A stretch of DNA of 64,000 nt from Corynebacterium riegelii (lineage in GTDB: Bacteria > Actinomycetota > Actinomycetes > Mycobacteriales > Mycobacteriaceae). A program made the position numbers and the translations under genes. The stretch is from contig NZ_CP068159.1 of the NCBI RefSeq assembly GCF_016728505.1, positions 1,736,001 through 1,800,000 on the forward strand, read 5' to 3'. Positions 39,801-49,017 of this stretch are shown here, one piece after another. Under the pieces are notes generated by a model. That model had not been told where the DNA came from, did no database searches, and worked only from the letters and a program-made list of their open reading frames with translations. Positions within the stretch are counted from its first letter, which is position 1. Each line of letters opens with the position of its first letter.

Positions 39801-40307
39801 TTAGTTGGTTGCCGGTGCTGCGGTCTCAGCTTCCGGGGCGTCCTCTGCCGGCGCCTCAGACTCCGCTGGTGCCTCGGACTCCGCTGGAGCCTCAGACTCT
39901 GCCGGCGCCTCGGACTTTGCGGCGCTTTCCTCAACTACGGTCTCGGTCACGGTCTCGTTCGCAGCGGTCGGAGTCTCGGTAACGGTACCGGATTCAACTG
40001 TGGTGGTCTCGTTGACCACGGAGGAGGAGGTGGTCTCAGTTTCGACGGCTGGGCCGGCTGGGATTGCGTCGTCATTGTTGCTGAAGAGGTTGAGCAGCAG
40101 CCAGATCAGCAGCAGGGCGGCGATCAGGCCGATGAGCCACTTCCACCAGCCGCCGCCACCGTTGTTGTCTTCGGTGGTGACTGCGGTGGAACCCGCAGTT
40201 GCACGCGGGGTGGTCTCAATGATCTCGGTTGCGGGATCTGCCGTCGGGTCGACGTTCGGGTTAACGTTGCGCGCCGGATCGTTTGGGTTCGGGTTTGGGG
40301 TGGTCAT
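39801..40307 (-). CDS. Single-pass membrane protein with SEAPAE repeats
   Basis: A 168-residue protein: Asn/Pro-rich cytoplasmic N-terminus (PNPNPNDPARNVNPNVDP), one transmembrane segment WWKWLIGLIAALLLIWLLLN at about residues 53-72, then an exterior low-complexity tail rich in Thr/Val/Glu with four to five copies of the hexapeptide AESEAP encoded by 18-base units (39838-39920). It looks like a wall-spanning surface protein. No catalytic domain. Function unknown; repeat number is likely to vary between strains. Confidence 0.75.
   Translation of the reverse strand: MTTPNPNPNDPARNVNPNVDPTADPATEIIETTPRATAGSTAVTTEDNNGGGGWWKWLIGLIAALLLIWLLLNLFSNNDDAIPAGPAVETETTSSSVVNETTTVESGTVTETPTAANETVTETVVEESAAKSEAPAESEAPAESEAPAESEAPAEDAPEAETAAPATN
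39838..39920 (-). repeat. 18-bp tandem repeat encoding AESEAP
   Basis: Four to five imperfect 18-base units (TCCGCTGGNGCCTCNGAC on the + strand) within the gene above, a likely site of slippage. Confidence 0.8.
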
Positions 40308-40561
40308 TTGCGTAAAGTCCCTTCGTTCTAAAAATGTAAAGCGCTAAATTCTGCGCCATCTGACAGGAAAAATGTCAAAGTGCCAGCTAGCCAGCTAGCC
40401 AGCATCCGCCCACGGTATCAAAAAGCGCTTACCATGAGCGGTCTCAGTCTGCAGCACAAATGAGTTTCCGGCGGTTTTTACTGGTCAGCGTCCTGAATAA
40501 ATACTGGGAGCCATTTTCAATAGATTGTCAATAAGCCGGGGGTGGGGATAGGCTGTGTCGT
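40308..40561. other. Intergenic region between the membrane protein and the CDF exporter
   Basis: AT-richer. It has a short tandem repeat CCAGCTAG-CCAGCTAG-CCAGC (about 40382-40402) and TTTTCAATAGATTGTCAATA just upstream of the CDF gene, where a metal-regulator site might be expected. I could not match it to a known operator. Confidence 0.45.
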
Positions 40562-41497
40562 ATGAGCCACAGTCACGCACACAGTCACAGTCACGCACAC
40601 GGCCACAGTCACGCACACAGTCACGATCACGACCATAAAAGCACCCCACTGCGCGCACTCATCGCGGCGCTTACCATCACGTCGACGGTGTTTTTTGCGG
40701 AGCTGATCGGCGGCATTGTCTCCGGCTCGGTGGCCTTGATCGCGGATGCGATGCACATGCTTTCAGACGCTGCGGGCCTTATCATTGCCGTCATCGCCGT
40801 GATTGCGGGCAAAAGGGCGGCATCACGGCGCGCGACGTATGGCTACCGCCGCGCAGAGGTGCTCGCCGCACTGGTGAACGCCGCAACAGTGATCATGATT
40901 TCGGTGTTCATTGTGGTTGAGGCGGTTAAGCGCTTCCGCGTGGCGTCGGAAGTGGAATCTGGCACCATGCTGATCATTGCCATTATCGGTTTGCTGGCGA
41001 ATGCGATTTCGGCGTGGATCTTGTCGCGGCACCGCGGGGATTCCATCAACGTTGAAGGCGCGTTGCTGCACGTGTTGGTGGACATGCTCGGCTCGGTGGC
41101 GGTGATTGTGGCCAGCCTTGTTATTCGTTTTACGGGCTTTATGGCGGCGGACGTAATTGCGTCGTTGATTATTGCGGCGATGGTGTTGCCGCGTGCGGTG
41201 CAGTTGCTCATGCAGTCGGCTCGTGTCCTGTTGGAGCAGGTGCCGGACGGTTTTGATGAGGCGGCGGTTGAGCCTGCACTGTTGGCCATCCCGGGCGTGA
41301 TTGCAACGCACGACATCCACTTGTGGTCGCTGGATGGGGCGTCGGTTATTGCTACGGCACACCTGGTTCTTGATGACGGTGCTGATGCCGGCCACGCCCT
41401 CGACGCTGCGCAGGCGGCGCTGGCAGAGCTGGGAATTGAGCACTCCACAATCCAGCTTGAGCGCCCCGAGCATGCTGATCATGAGAGCATTTGCTGA
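40562..41497 (+). CDS. Cation diffusion facilitator, probable zinc exporter
   Basis: A 311-residue CDF antiporter. The N-terminus is a His-rich chelating stretch (MSHSHAHSHSHAHGHSHAHS). Six TM segments follow; the TM2 site reads HMLSD and the TM5 site HVLVDMLGS, i.e. HxxxD in both, the arrangement linked to zinc selectivity. The C-terminal cytoplasmic domain (IPGVIATHDIHLWSLDG) is the metallochaperone-like fold. The DUF262 gene begins 22 bases downstream on the same strand. Confidence 0.9.
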   Translation: MSHSHAHSHSHAHGHSHAHSHDHDHKSTPLRALIAALTITSTVFFAELIGGIVSGSVALIADAMHMLSDAAGLIIAVIAVIAGKRAASRRATYGYRRAEVLAALVNAATVIMISVFIVVEAVKRFRVASEVESGTMLIIAIIGLLANAISAWILSRHRGDSINVEGALLHVLVDMLGSVAVIVASLVIRFTGFMAADVIASLIIAAMVLPRAVQLLMQSARVLLEQVPDGFDEAAVEPALLAIPGVIATHDIHLWSLDGASVIATAHLVLDDGADAGHALDAAQAALAELGIEHSTIQLERPEHADHESIC

Positions 41498-41519
41498 AAC
41501 TGATCTAAAGTCAGAAGAC

Positions 41520-43289
41520 ATGGGCTTTACCACGCCGAGTTACTCACTTATTGACCTGTTCGCACGCGCTGAGCGCGGGGAGTTGCAGCTGCCGGATTTC
41601 CAGCGTGATTATATCTGGGATGTTGACCGGATTCGCACGCTGATTACCTCCGTGCTTCGTGGCTATCCAATTGGATCGTTCTTGGCACTTGACACGCGCA
41701 ATTCGCCGGTGCGCTTTAAGCCGCGCCCGCTTGCCGGGCTTGATGTCGGCAGCGTTGAACCGGGGCTTTTGCTTTTAGACGGGCAGCAGAGGCTGACTTC
41801 CCTCTACCACGCGTTTAAGCGTGAAGGTGTCATCCCGACAGTGGATTACCGGGGAGAGTCGATCCAGCGTCGCTTCTTTGTGGACGTTCGCGCGGCTGTC
41901 GCTTCTGACCCAATGCCTGTTGAGGCTGTCTTCGCGGTTGATACGGAGGGGCGTGTGCGCTCGCACTTCGGCCCTGAGATTGAAGGCGGGATTACAAGCC
42001 GCGAGGATATGCTGCGCCATGGAGTTATCCCGGTGTCGCTGTTGATGTGGAAGCAGGCCAATGACCTGTTGGTGGACATGGCTGCCAATGAGGAGCTGCG
42101 CGAGCCGGTCAAGCTGTTCCAAAATGAGGTGTTGCGTTGGCTGCCGGCGTATGACGTGCCGGTGATCCGCGTGGACCGTTCCACGTCACGGGTGGGTGTG
42201 GGCCAAATCTTTGCCCATGCGAACTCGGCGGGCGTGCAGATGGACGTCTTTGAGTTATTGACGGCAATGTTTGCAAACGAGGATCCCAGTTTTGTTTTGG
42301 CTGATCACTGGGCCAAGGTCGAACGAACACTGCGCGAGCACCCGGCACTGGACGAGATTGGACGCATCGAATTTTTCCGGGCACTAGCGCTTTTGATTAC
42401 CAGCCGCAATGGTCACGCCACCGGGCACCGCGGCGATATTTTGACTATTTCGTTGCAGGATTACCTGGCGCACGTAGATGAGATGACGGCGGCCTTTGTG
42501 AAGGCGGCGGCGTTTTTGACGCAGCGTTGCATCCTGGGCAGTGACCAGGTGCCGTATGCCTCACAGCTGGTGCCGCTGGCAACAATTCTGGCGCGCCTTG
42601 CGGAGCATCCGGGTGTGTTGGAAGGAGAGCAGGCTCGGGATCGGCTCAACCGCTGGTTCTGGTCCGGCGTCTTCGGCGAGCTTTACGGTGCGCACGCGCC
42701 GACAATCCGCGCGGGCTTGGATGTTCAGGAAGTTACCCCGTGGGTGCTAGGGGAGACGGAGGTGGAGCCGCGCACCGTTGCCGATGCGGAGTTCCGTGAG
42801 TCCCGCTTGCTGAGCGCTAATGAGGATAGCGGCGTGTACCGAGGCCTGTTTGCGCTGCTGATGGCACGAGGCGCTCGTGATTGGCGCACTGGCAAGGCCT
42901 TTGATGAGGAGACGGTGGCCGAGTTGCGTCCGCGCTTCCACACCGTGTTCCCACCGGTGTATTTGCAGCGGATGGGGGTGGACGTGCAGGCGTCGGAAAG
43001 TGTGCTCAACCGCACACCTATGGGCCGGCGCACGGACGTGGTGATAGAGAACAATGAGCCGCGCCGTTACTTGCCGCGTCTGCAGTCAAAGTCCCTGCTT
43101 GATGATGCTGAGTTTGACGCAGTAATCGATGGCCACGAGATGTGCCCGCAGTATCTGCTTGCGTCGAACTGGGAGGCGTTTGAAGCGGATCGTCGCAGCC
43201 GTTTTGTGGGCATGATCGAATACGCCATGGATAAGCCGGTGATTCGTGATATCACGCAGGAGGCCGTCGCAACTGATCATGGGGAGTAG
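41520..43289 (+). CDS. DUF262 (GmrSD N-terminal-like) protein
   Basis: A 589-residue protein with an N-terminal DUF262 domain: LQLPDFQRDYIWDVDRIRTLI and LLLLDGQQRLTSLYHAF are the nucleotide-binding/ParB-like DGQQR signatures found in GmrS and SspE-type defence proteins. The rest (about 200-589) is mostly helical; I see no C-terminal HNH (DUF1524) motif, so it is not a full GmrSD endonuclease. Start MGFTTPSYS at 41520; an ATG at 41481 would overlap the CDF gene. Role unknown; stand-alone homologues are present in many actinobacteria and are not necessarily defence genes. Confidence 0.78.
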   Translation: MGFTTPSYSLIDLFARAERGELQLPDFQRDYIWDVDRIRTLITSVLRGYPIGSFLALDTRNSPVRFKPRPLAGLDVGSVEPGLLLLDGQQRLTSLYHAFKREGVIPTVDYRGESIQRRFFVDVRAAVASDPMPVEAVFAVDTEGRVRSHFGPEIEGGITSREDMLRHGVIPVSLLMWKQANDLLVDMAANEELREPVKLFQNEVLRWLPAYDVPVIRVDRSTSRVGVGQIFAHANSAGVQMDVFELLTAMFANEDPSFVLADHWAKVERTLREHPALDEIGRIEFFRALALLITSRNGHATGHRGDILTISLQDYLAHVDEMTAAFVKAAAFLTQRCILGSDQVPYASQLVPLATILARLAEHPGVLEGEQARDRLNRWFWSGVFGELYGAHAPTIRAGLDVQEVTPWVLGETEVEPRTVADAEFRESRLLSANEDSGVYRGLFALLMARGARDWRTGKAFDEETVAELRPRFHTVFPPVYLQRMGVDVQASESVLNRTPMGRRTDVVIENNEPRRYLPRLQSKSLLDDAEFDAVIDGHEMCPQYLLASNWEAFEADRRSRFVGMIEYAMDKPVIRDITQEAVATDHGE

Positions 43290-44187
43290 GACCAGGGTCA
43301 GACGCATTGTCGCTGCTGCATTGGTACCGGTATTAGCGTCGGCATGGTTGCTCAGCGGCTGCAGCAATTCCTTGCCCGCGGATCCGTTTGCGCGCGCAAA
43401 AGCGGTCAATGAATCGCGCCACGTGGCTGAGCGTTTTGATGAGCACCCTGTGGTGCTTGATGATGTGAAGGGGATGAGCAGTCTCCAATACTTCTTCACT
43501 AGCTCTGAAACCCTGGTGGTGAGTGACGCAACCGTTGAGGCGCAGCTGCGGGCGGCTTCGATTGCGATTGTCGCGCACGCGCCGATGATTGTGTATGACC
43601 CGGAACGCCATCAGGAGATTGCCCAAGAGGTGGAACGCCTTCGCACCTACACGGTGTTGACGGTGGGGGATGTGGCGCTGGCGCAAACCTCTGGGCGGGT
43701 GCGGGTCTATCGCGACCCGGGCGGCATGGATGCGCTTGGCACGATGACGGCGCTGCGATTTGCGCAGCGTGAAGTGGAGCGTCCTGAAGACGCGGCGGTG
43801 GCCGTAGCTAGCATTGACCCGCAGGACCCGGTGTGGCTGCGCGCGGCGTGGGCAGATCCAATAGTGATGCCGCAGGCGGAGGCGAGGCCGTTTCCGATCT
43901 TGTCGCGTAGGGACGCACAAATGGCGCCGGTCGTTGTTGCTACGGCAGAAAGCTCCATTGCGTCTATTGCGAATGCGCGCAGTTTTGGTGCGGAGGTGAC
44001 CATGGTTGATGATCCTGACCCGCGCAATTCGGAGCAGGCGCTGTTTGCCATGGCAGGACTGTCGCAAGCGCCATTGGTGGCGTTGGGGGCACAGTTTGGT
44101 GATGAACGCCAGCTTTCAACGAAGATTATGCAGGCGGAAGAATTTTATTTATCCAAAAATGCTGACATGTCACGCTTGCAGCACTAA
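43279..44187 (+). CDS. Lipoprotein with cell-wall-binding-repeat-2-like domain (short paralogue)
   Basis: A 302-residue exported lipoprotein; signal peptide with lipobox LLSGC (Cys near residue 28). The mature part has repeating TLVVSDATVEAQLRAASIAIVAHAPMIVYDP followed by beta/alpha pattern, similar to clostridial CW_binding_2 units that come in threes. It is paralogous to the first half of the protein at 49018. It overlaps the DUF262 gene end by 11 bases. Probably envelope located; function unknown. Confidence 0.7.
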   Translation: MGSRTRVRRIVAAALVPVLASAWLLSGCSNSLPADPFARAKAVNESRHVAERFDEHPVVLDDVKGMSSLQYFFTSSETLVVSDATVEAQLRAASIAIVAHAPMIVYDPERHQEIAQEVERLRTYTVLTVGDVALAQTSGRVRVYRDPGGMDALGTMTALRFAQREVERPEDAAVAVASIDPQDPVWLRAAWADPIVMPQAEARPFPILSRRDAQMAPVVVATAESSIASIANARSFGAEVTMVDDPDPRNSEQALFAMAGLSQAPLVALGAQFGDERQLSTKIMQAEEFYLSKNADMSRLQH

Positions 44188-44232
44188 GGTATGCAGGGAA
44201 ATATTCGATTCCACTCAGTAGGAGATTTCCCC

Positions 44233-45816
44233 GTGGCAAAACCCGTTGTGCTTATTGCGGACAAGCTCGCCCCGTCTACTGTCGAGGCTCTCGGCGATCA
44301 GGTGGAGGTGCGCTGGGTTGATGGCCCGAACCGAGCTGAGCTGCTTGCCGCAGTTCCTGAAGCTGACGCACTTTTGGTGCGTTCCGCAACCACCGTTGAC
44401 GCGGAGGTTATTGAGGCCGCCCCGAAGCTGAAGATCATCGGCCGCGCAGGTGTGGGCCTGGACAACGTTGATATCCCCGCGGCAACCGAGCGCGGTGTGA
44501 TGGTGGCCAACGCACCGACCTCCAACATCCACTCCGCGTGTGAGCACGCGATCGCGCTGCTTTTGTCCACCGCTCGCCAGATCCCGGCGGCAGACGCCAC
44601 CTTGCGTGACGGTCAGTGGAAGCGCTCCTCCTTCAACGGTGTGGAGATCTACGGCAAGACCGTCGGCATCGTCGGCTTCGGCCACATCGGTCAGCTGTTT
44701 GCGCAGCGCCTTGCTGCGTTTGAGACCACCATCATTGCCTACGATCCCTACGCTAACCCGGCCCGCGCAGCACAGCTTGGCGTGGAGCTGGTGGAGCTTG
44801 AAGAGCTGATGGGCCGCGCTGACTTTGTCACCATCCACCTGCCCAAGACCAAGGAAACGGCGGGCATGTTTGACGCCGAGCTTCTGGGCAAGGCGAAGGA
44901 AGGCCAGATCATTATCAACGCTGCCCGCGGTGGCTTGGTGGATGAGCAGGCGCTGGCTGACGCTATCCGCGCAGGCCGCATCCGCGGTGCAGGCTTTGAC
45001 GTCTACGCTTCCGAGCCGTGCACGGATTCTCCGCTGTTTGAGCTGGACCAGGTTGTAGTCACTCCACACCTGGGTGCTTCCACCGTTGAGGCGCAGGACC
45101 GTGCTGGCACGGATGTTGCTGATTCGGTGCTTAAGGCACTGGCAGGCGAGTTTGTTGCAGACGCTGTGAACGTCACCGGCGGCAGGGTCGGCGAAGAAGT
45201 TGCCCGCTGGCTGGAGCTTGCACGCAAGCTTGGCCTGTTGGCAGGCAAGCTGCTTGATGAAGCCCCGGTGGCGCTCAAGGTCACTGCCCGCGGTGAGCTG
45301 TCGACTGAGGACGTAGACACGCTCGCACTGTCTGCTGTCCGCGGCCTGTTCAGTGGCATCGTTTCTGAGACAGTGACGTTTGTGAACGCTCCGTCGATCG
45401 CGGAGGCTCGCGGCCTGACCTACTCTGCTGCAACTGAGACTGAGGCTCGTGCGCACCGCAGCGCGCTTGAGGTGCAGGTTGTGGCGTCTAACGGTGATAG
45501 TGCAACGATCACCGGTGCGCTGACTGGCCTGGATGGTGTGGAGAAGATTGTCCGCATCAATGGCCGTGGCGTGGATATGCGCGCAGAGGGCCGCAACCTG
45601 TTCTTCCGTTACACGGACGTGCCGGGTGCGCTGGGCAAGGTTGGCTCCAAGCTGGGTGACGCAGACATCAACATTGAGGCTGCAGCGCTGACGCAGACCA
45701 CGAAGGGCAGCGGCGCAATGCTGATCCTGCGTGTGGAGAAGGAAGTGCCGGCAGAGCTTGAGGCGCAGATCGCTGAATCCATCAACGCGACCTCCCTGCA
45801 AGTTGATCTTGGCTAA
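44233..45816 (+). CDS. serA: D-3-phosphoglycerate dehydrogenase
   Basis: A 527-residue long-type SerA with catalytic/NAD domains, an intervening ASB domain and a C-terminal ACT domain, the form inhibited by serine. Motifs: GRAGVGLDNVDIPAATERGVMVANAP, NAD loop VGIVGFGHIGQLFAQRL, catalytic NAARGGLVDEQAL and the catalytic His in TPHLGASTVEAQ. ACT domain VPGALGKVGSKLGDADINIEAA. Start GTG 44233 with AGGAG 9 bases upstream; earlier in-frame codons are non-coding. Confidence 0.95.
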   Translation: MAKPVVLIADKLAPSTVEALGDQVEVRWVDGPNRAELLAAVPEADALLVRSATTVDAEVIEAAPKLKIIGRAGVGLDNVDIPAATERGVMVANAPTSNIHSACEHAIALLLSTARQIPAADATLRDGQWKRSSFNGVEIYGKTVGIVGFGHIGQLFAQRLAAFETTIIAYDPYANPARAAQLGVELVELEELMGRADFVTIHLPKTKETAGMFDAELLGKAKEGQIIINAARGGLVDEQALADAIRAGRIRGAGFDVYASEPCTDSPLFELDQVVVTPHLGASTVEAQDRAGTDVADSVLKALAGEFVADAVNVTGGRVGEEVARWLELARKLGLLAGKLLDEAPVALKVTARGELSTEDVDTLALSAVRGLFSGIVSETVTFVNAPSIAEARGLTYSAATETEARAHRSALEVQVVASNGDSATITGALTGLDGVEKIVRINGRGVDMRAEGRNLFFRYTDVPGALGKVGSKLGDADINIEAAALTQTTKGSGAMLILRVEKEVPAELEAQIAESINATSLQVDLG

Positions 45817-45893
45817 ACGGGGGTAGTGGGCGCTGTACCCCTAACGCCAACAACGGTTTCCTGTGGTCACACAGAGGTCTAGGATGGTAGGCC

Positions 45894-47246
45894 GTGAAAC
45901 CTTCGCCGGTGGTTGGGTTCTGGGGTCCAGCGCGCTTGACCGCAACTGGGTTTATCCTGCTTATCCTCGCTGGGACGGTGGCTTTGATGCTGCCGTTTGC
46001 TGCGCATGGGCAGACATGGACGCCGCTAATGCCTGCGGTGTTTACGGCTACCTCTGCGGTGTCGCTTACTGGTTTGGTTGTGGAAGACACTGCGACCTAT
46101 TGGACACCGTTTGGCCAGGTGGTCATCCTTATACTTATCCAGTTGGGTGGGCTAGGCATCATGTCTGTGGCGTCGCTGTCGGGGATGGTGATTACCGGTA
46201 GGATTAGCCTGCGTGCACGTGGTCGCGGAGCCGCTGAGGGTCGGCCGATTTCCGCGGGTGGTATTCGCCGCAGCCTCGTGTTTACGTTGGCGTTTACCCT
46301 CATCGCCGAGGGAGTTGTGGCATTTATCCTGTGGCTGCGGTTTTGGCTTGGCTACGGGCATACGCCGCTACGGGCCGCGTGGGAGGGGGTGTTCCACGCA
46401 GTGTCCGCCTTTAACAACGCTGGTTTCAGTACGCAAAGCGATAACGCGGTTCCGTTTGCTGCGGATGCCTGGGTACTTCTGCCACTTGCCGTGGCGTTCA
46501 TCGGCGGTGGTCTTGGGTATCCGGTGTGGTCGGAGGCTGCTTCCTGGTTGCGGCACGGTGCTTGGCGCACGCAGGTGTGGTCACTGACCGCGAAGTTCAC
46601 ATTCTTTGCGACGGCAACGTTACTGACCATCGGCGCCCTCTTCTTCGCACTATGCGAGTGGAACGGCGTACTTGCCGGGATGCCGTTGGGGCAGAAGCTG
46701 CTCAACGCGTTTTTTGCGGGCGCGTCGCCGCGAACAGCGGGCTTTAACGCGATCGATTACGCGGATGCGCAGCCGATCACCCTAATGGGCACGGATGTGT
46801 TGATGTTTATTGGCGGCGGCTCTGCCGGTACGGCAGGTGGCATCAAGGTCACCACTGCATGCGTGCTGTTTGCGGCGATGGCGTCGGAGTTTCGTGGCTG
46901 GGAGGAAACCAGTGTGGGGAAGCGTTCGCTGCCTTCGTCTGTAAGCCGCCAGGCGCTTGCGTTGACGTTTGCTGGCGCGAGTGTGGTCACTCTCGGGGTG
47001 GGTGTGCTGCGTGTATTCGACCCGCAATTTAGTGCTGATCAGGTGGTCTTCGAGGTGATGTCGGCGTTTGCCACGGTGGGATTGTCTACGGGAATTACTG
47101 GGGCGTTGTCGGTGCCGTCGCAAATCGTGCTCTGCTTCATCATGTACTTGGGCCGCATTGGCCCGGTGACCTTGGTTACCGCACTGGCGTTGTCTGGTGC
47201 GCATCGTCGTTTCAGTTATCCAGAAGAAAGGCCCTTCATTGGTTAA
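45894..47246 (+). CDS. ktrB: Potassium uptake channel subunit, KtrB/TrkH type
   Basis: A 450-residue K+ translocating subunit with four MPM repeats. Filter glycines are seen in TATSAVSLTGLVVED, SAFNNAGFST, GASPRTAGFNAID and SAFATVGLSTG. Starts with GTG at 45894. The regulatory subunit gene overlaps its end by 8 bases. Confidence 0.9.
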   Translation: MKPSPVVGFWGPARLTATGFILLILAGTVALMLPFAAHGQTWTPLMPAVFTATSAVSLTGLVVEDTATYWTPFGQVVILILIQLGGLGIMSVASLSGMVITGRISLRARGRGAAEGRPISAGGIRRSLVFTLAFTLIAEGVVAFILWLRFWLGYGHTPLRAAWEGVFHAVSAFNNAGFSTQSDNAVPFAADAWVLLPLAVAFIGGGLGYPVWSEAASWLRHGAWRTQVWSLTAKFTFFATATLLTIGALFFALCEWNGVLAGMPLGQKLLNAFFAGASPRTAGFNAIDYADAQPITLMGTDVLMFIGGGSAGTAGGIKVTTACVLFAAMASEFRGWEETSVGKRSLPSSVSRQALALTFAGASVVTLGVGVLRVFDPQFSADQVVFEVMSAFATVGLSTGITGALSVPSQIVLCFIMYLGRIGPVTLVTALALSGAHRRFSYPEERPFIG

Positions 47247-47928
47247 ACATTTTGCTTTTTCGTCGCGTGCCAACCAGGGCATTGATATTGCGCCGGTGAT
47301 GGTTATCGGGCTTGGACGTTTCGGTATTTCGCTTGCCCGGGAGTTGACCAGCAATGGTGTTCAGGTCTTGGGTGTGGATATTGATCCGAAGGTGGTGCGT
47401 GAGCAGGCGCAGTTTTTGACTGATGCGGTGATTGCAGACTGTGCCGACCCGCAGGCGCTTGCGCAGATTGGCGTTGAGGAGCACAAACATGTGGTTCTGG
47501 CCATTGGTTCGCATTTGGAGGCGTCTATTTTGACTGCTTCGAACCTGGTAGAGGCCGGTGTGCCCGATATTTGGGCGAAGGCGGATTCTGAGGCGCACGG
47601 CCGGATCCTGTCGCAGTTGGGTGTGCTGCATGTGATTCATCCGGAGCGGGATACGGGACGGAGGGTGGCGCATCTGCTTGGCGGTCGAATGAGTGAGTTC
47701 GCTGAAATTGCCCCAGATTTTGGGGTCATTAGCCTTGCGCCGCCGCAGTGGCTGGTGGGTGCGCCGGTTGATGTAGCGAAGGTGTGGCGGGAGCATGGTG
47801 TGCAGCTCATTGCGGTTAGGCAAGGGGATACGGGCTTCGTCCCGCTTGTCGACGCCACGCTGCTTACCCCCAACGCCACCATCGTTGCCGGCGGTAGCCC
47901 GAAAGCTTTGGAGGCGTTCTGCCGATAA
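47239..47928 (+). CDS. ktrA: Potassium uptake regulatory subunit, KtrA/TrkA type
   Basis: A 229-residue RCK protein gating KtrB. Rossmann loop PVMVIGLGRFGISLARELTSNGVQVLGVDID binds NAD(H) or ATP/ADP; a C-terminal RCK-C domain follows from about residue 140. Start TTG 47239 has GAAAGG 8 bases upstream and overlaps the ktrB stop. Cotranscribed with ktrB. Confidence 0.9.
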   Translation: MVKHFAFSSRANQGIDIAPVMVIGLGRFGISLARELTSNGVQVLGVDIDPKVVREQAQFLTDAVIADCADPQALAQIGVEEHKHVVLAIGSHLEASILTASNLVEAGVPDIWAKADSEAHGRILSQLGVLHVIHPERDTGRRVAHLLGGRMSEFAEIAPDFGVISLAPPQWLVGAPVDVAKVWREHGVQLIAVRQGDTGFVPLVDATLLTPNATIVAGGSPKALEAFCR

Positions 47929-47991
47929 ATGCCCGCGGGGTTGCTAGTGTCAAGGGGAGTATCTCACATAGTTGGAAAGGCGTCTTACTCT

Positions 47992-49008
47992 ATGAAAATT
48001 GCAGTTATTGCCGGCGATGGCATTGGCACCGAGGTCATGGCTGAGGGCCTCAAAGTCCTCAACACCGTACGCGATGACGTGGAGACGACCGAGTATGACC
48101 TTGGCGCGCGCCGCTACCTGAAAAACGGCGAGGTGCTGACGGACCAGGACCTGGCCAGCCTGAAGGAGCACGACGCGATTCTTTTGGGCGCGGTCGGTGA
48201 CCCAGAGCGCGTGCCTGCGGGCGTGTTGGAGCGCGGCCTGTTGCTGCCGCTGCGTTTCCAGCTGGACCACTACGTGAACTTGCGTCCGTCGCGGTTGTAC
48301 CCCACGGCAGTCAGCCCGCTGGCTAACCCGGGCGACATTGACTTCGTGGTGGTGCGCGAGGGCACCGAGGGCCTCTACGCCGGCAACGGCGGCACGCTGC
48401 GCAAGGGCACGGTGCATGAGGTGGCCTCTGAGGTGTCTCAGAACACGTACTACGGCGCAGAGCGCGTGGTGCGCTACGCCTTTGAGCTGGCCATGACCCG
48501 CCGCAAGAAGCTCACCCTGGTCCACAAGACCAACGTGCTGGTTAACGCTGGTGGCCTGTGGCAGCGCGTGGTTGATGAGCTGGCCCAGGAGTTCCCCGAG
48601 GTAGAGGTGGACTACAACCACATCGACGCCGCAACTATCTACATGGTGCAGGACCCGCAGCGCTATGACGTGATTGTCACCGACAACCTCTTCGGCGACA
48701 TCCTGACGGACCTGGCTGGTGCCGTCACCGGTGGCGTTGGCCAGGCATGCTCCGGCAACATCAACGCGGCGAAGGAGTTCCCATCCATGTTCGAGCCGGT
48801 GCACGGCTCGGCACCAGACATCGCTGGCCAGGGCATTGCAGACCCGGCTGCGATGATCCTGTCAGTTGCCATGATGCTGCGCTTCCTTGGCGACGAAGAA
48901 AATGCCGCACGCATCGAAGCCGCCGTCGAGCAGGAAGTGGCGTCTCGTGACGGCGCACAGATTCGTACCAGCGAGGTGGGTGACCGCATCGTCGCCGCAC
49001 TGCGCTAG
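47992..49008 (+). CDS. leuB: 3-isopropylmalate dehydrogenase
   Basis: A 338-residue leucine-synthesis enzyme. [12 protein letters not shown] at the N-terminus, substrate region [27 protein letters not shown], and metal/cofactor parts [17 protein letters not shown] and [24 protein letters not shown]. Start [10 protein letters not shown] at 47992 with GGAAAGG upstream. A possible -10 (TAGTGT) is near 47945. Separate from other leu genes. Confidence 0.95.
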   Translation: MKIAVIAGDGIGTEVMAEGLKVLNTVRDDVETTEYDLGARRYLKNGEVLTDQDLASLKEHDAILLGAVGDPERVPAGVLERGLLLPLRFQLDHYVNLRPSRLYPTAVSPLANPGDIDFVVVREGTEGLYAGNGGTLRKGTVHEVASEVSQNTYYGAERVVRYAFELAMTRRKKLTLVHKTNVLVNAGGLWQRVVDELAQEFPEVEVDYNHIDAATIYMVQDPQRYDVIVTDNLFGDILTDLAGAVTGGVGQACSGNINAAKEFPSMFEPVHGSAPDIAGQGIADPAAMILSVAMMLRFLGDEENAARIEAAVEQEVASRDGAQIRTSEVGDRIVAALR

Positions 49009-49017
49009 ATTCGAGGC

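Noticed and set aside
40530..40561. Zur or ArsR-type operator before the CDF gene
   Set aside because: TTTTCAATAGATTGTCAAT is not a convincing palindrome and does not match a consensus I can state.
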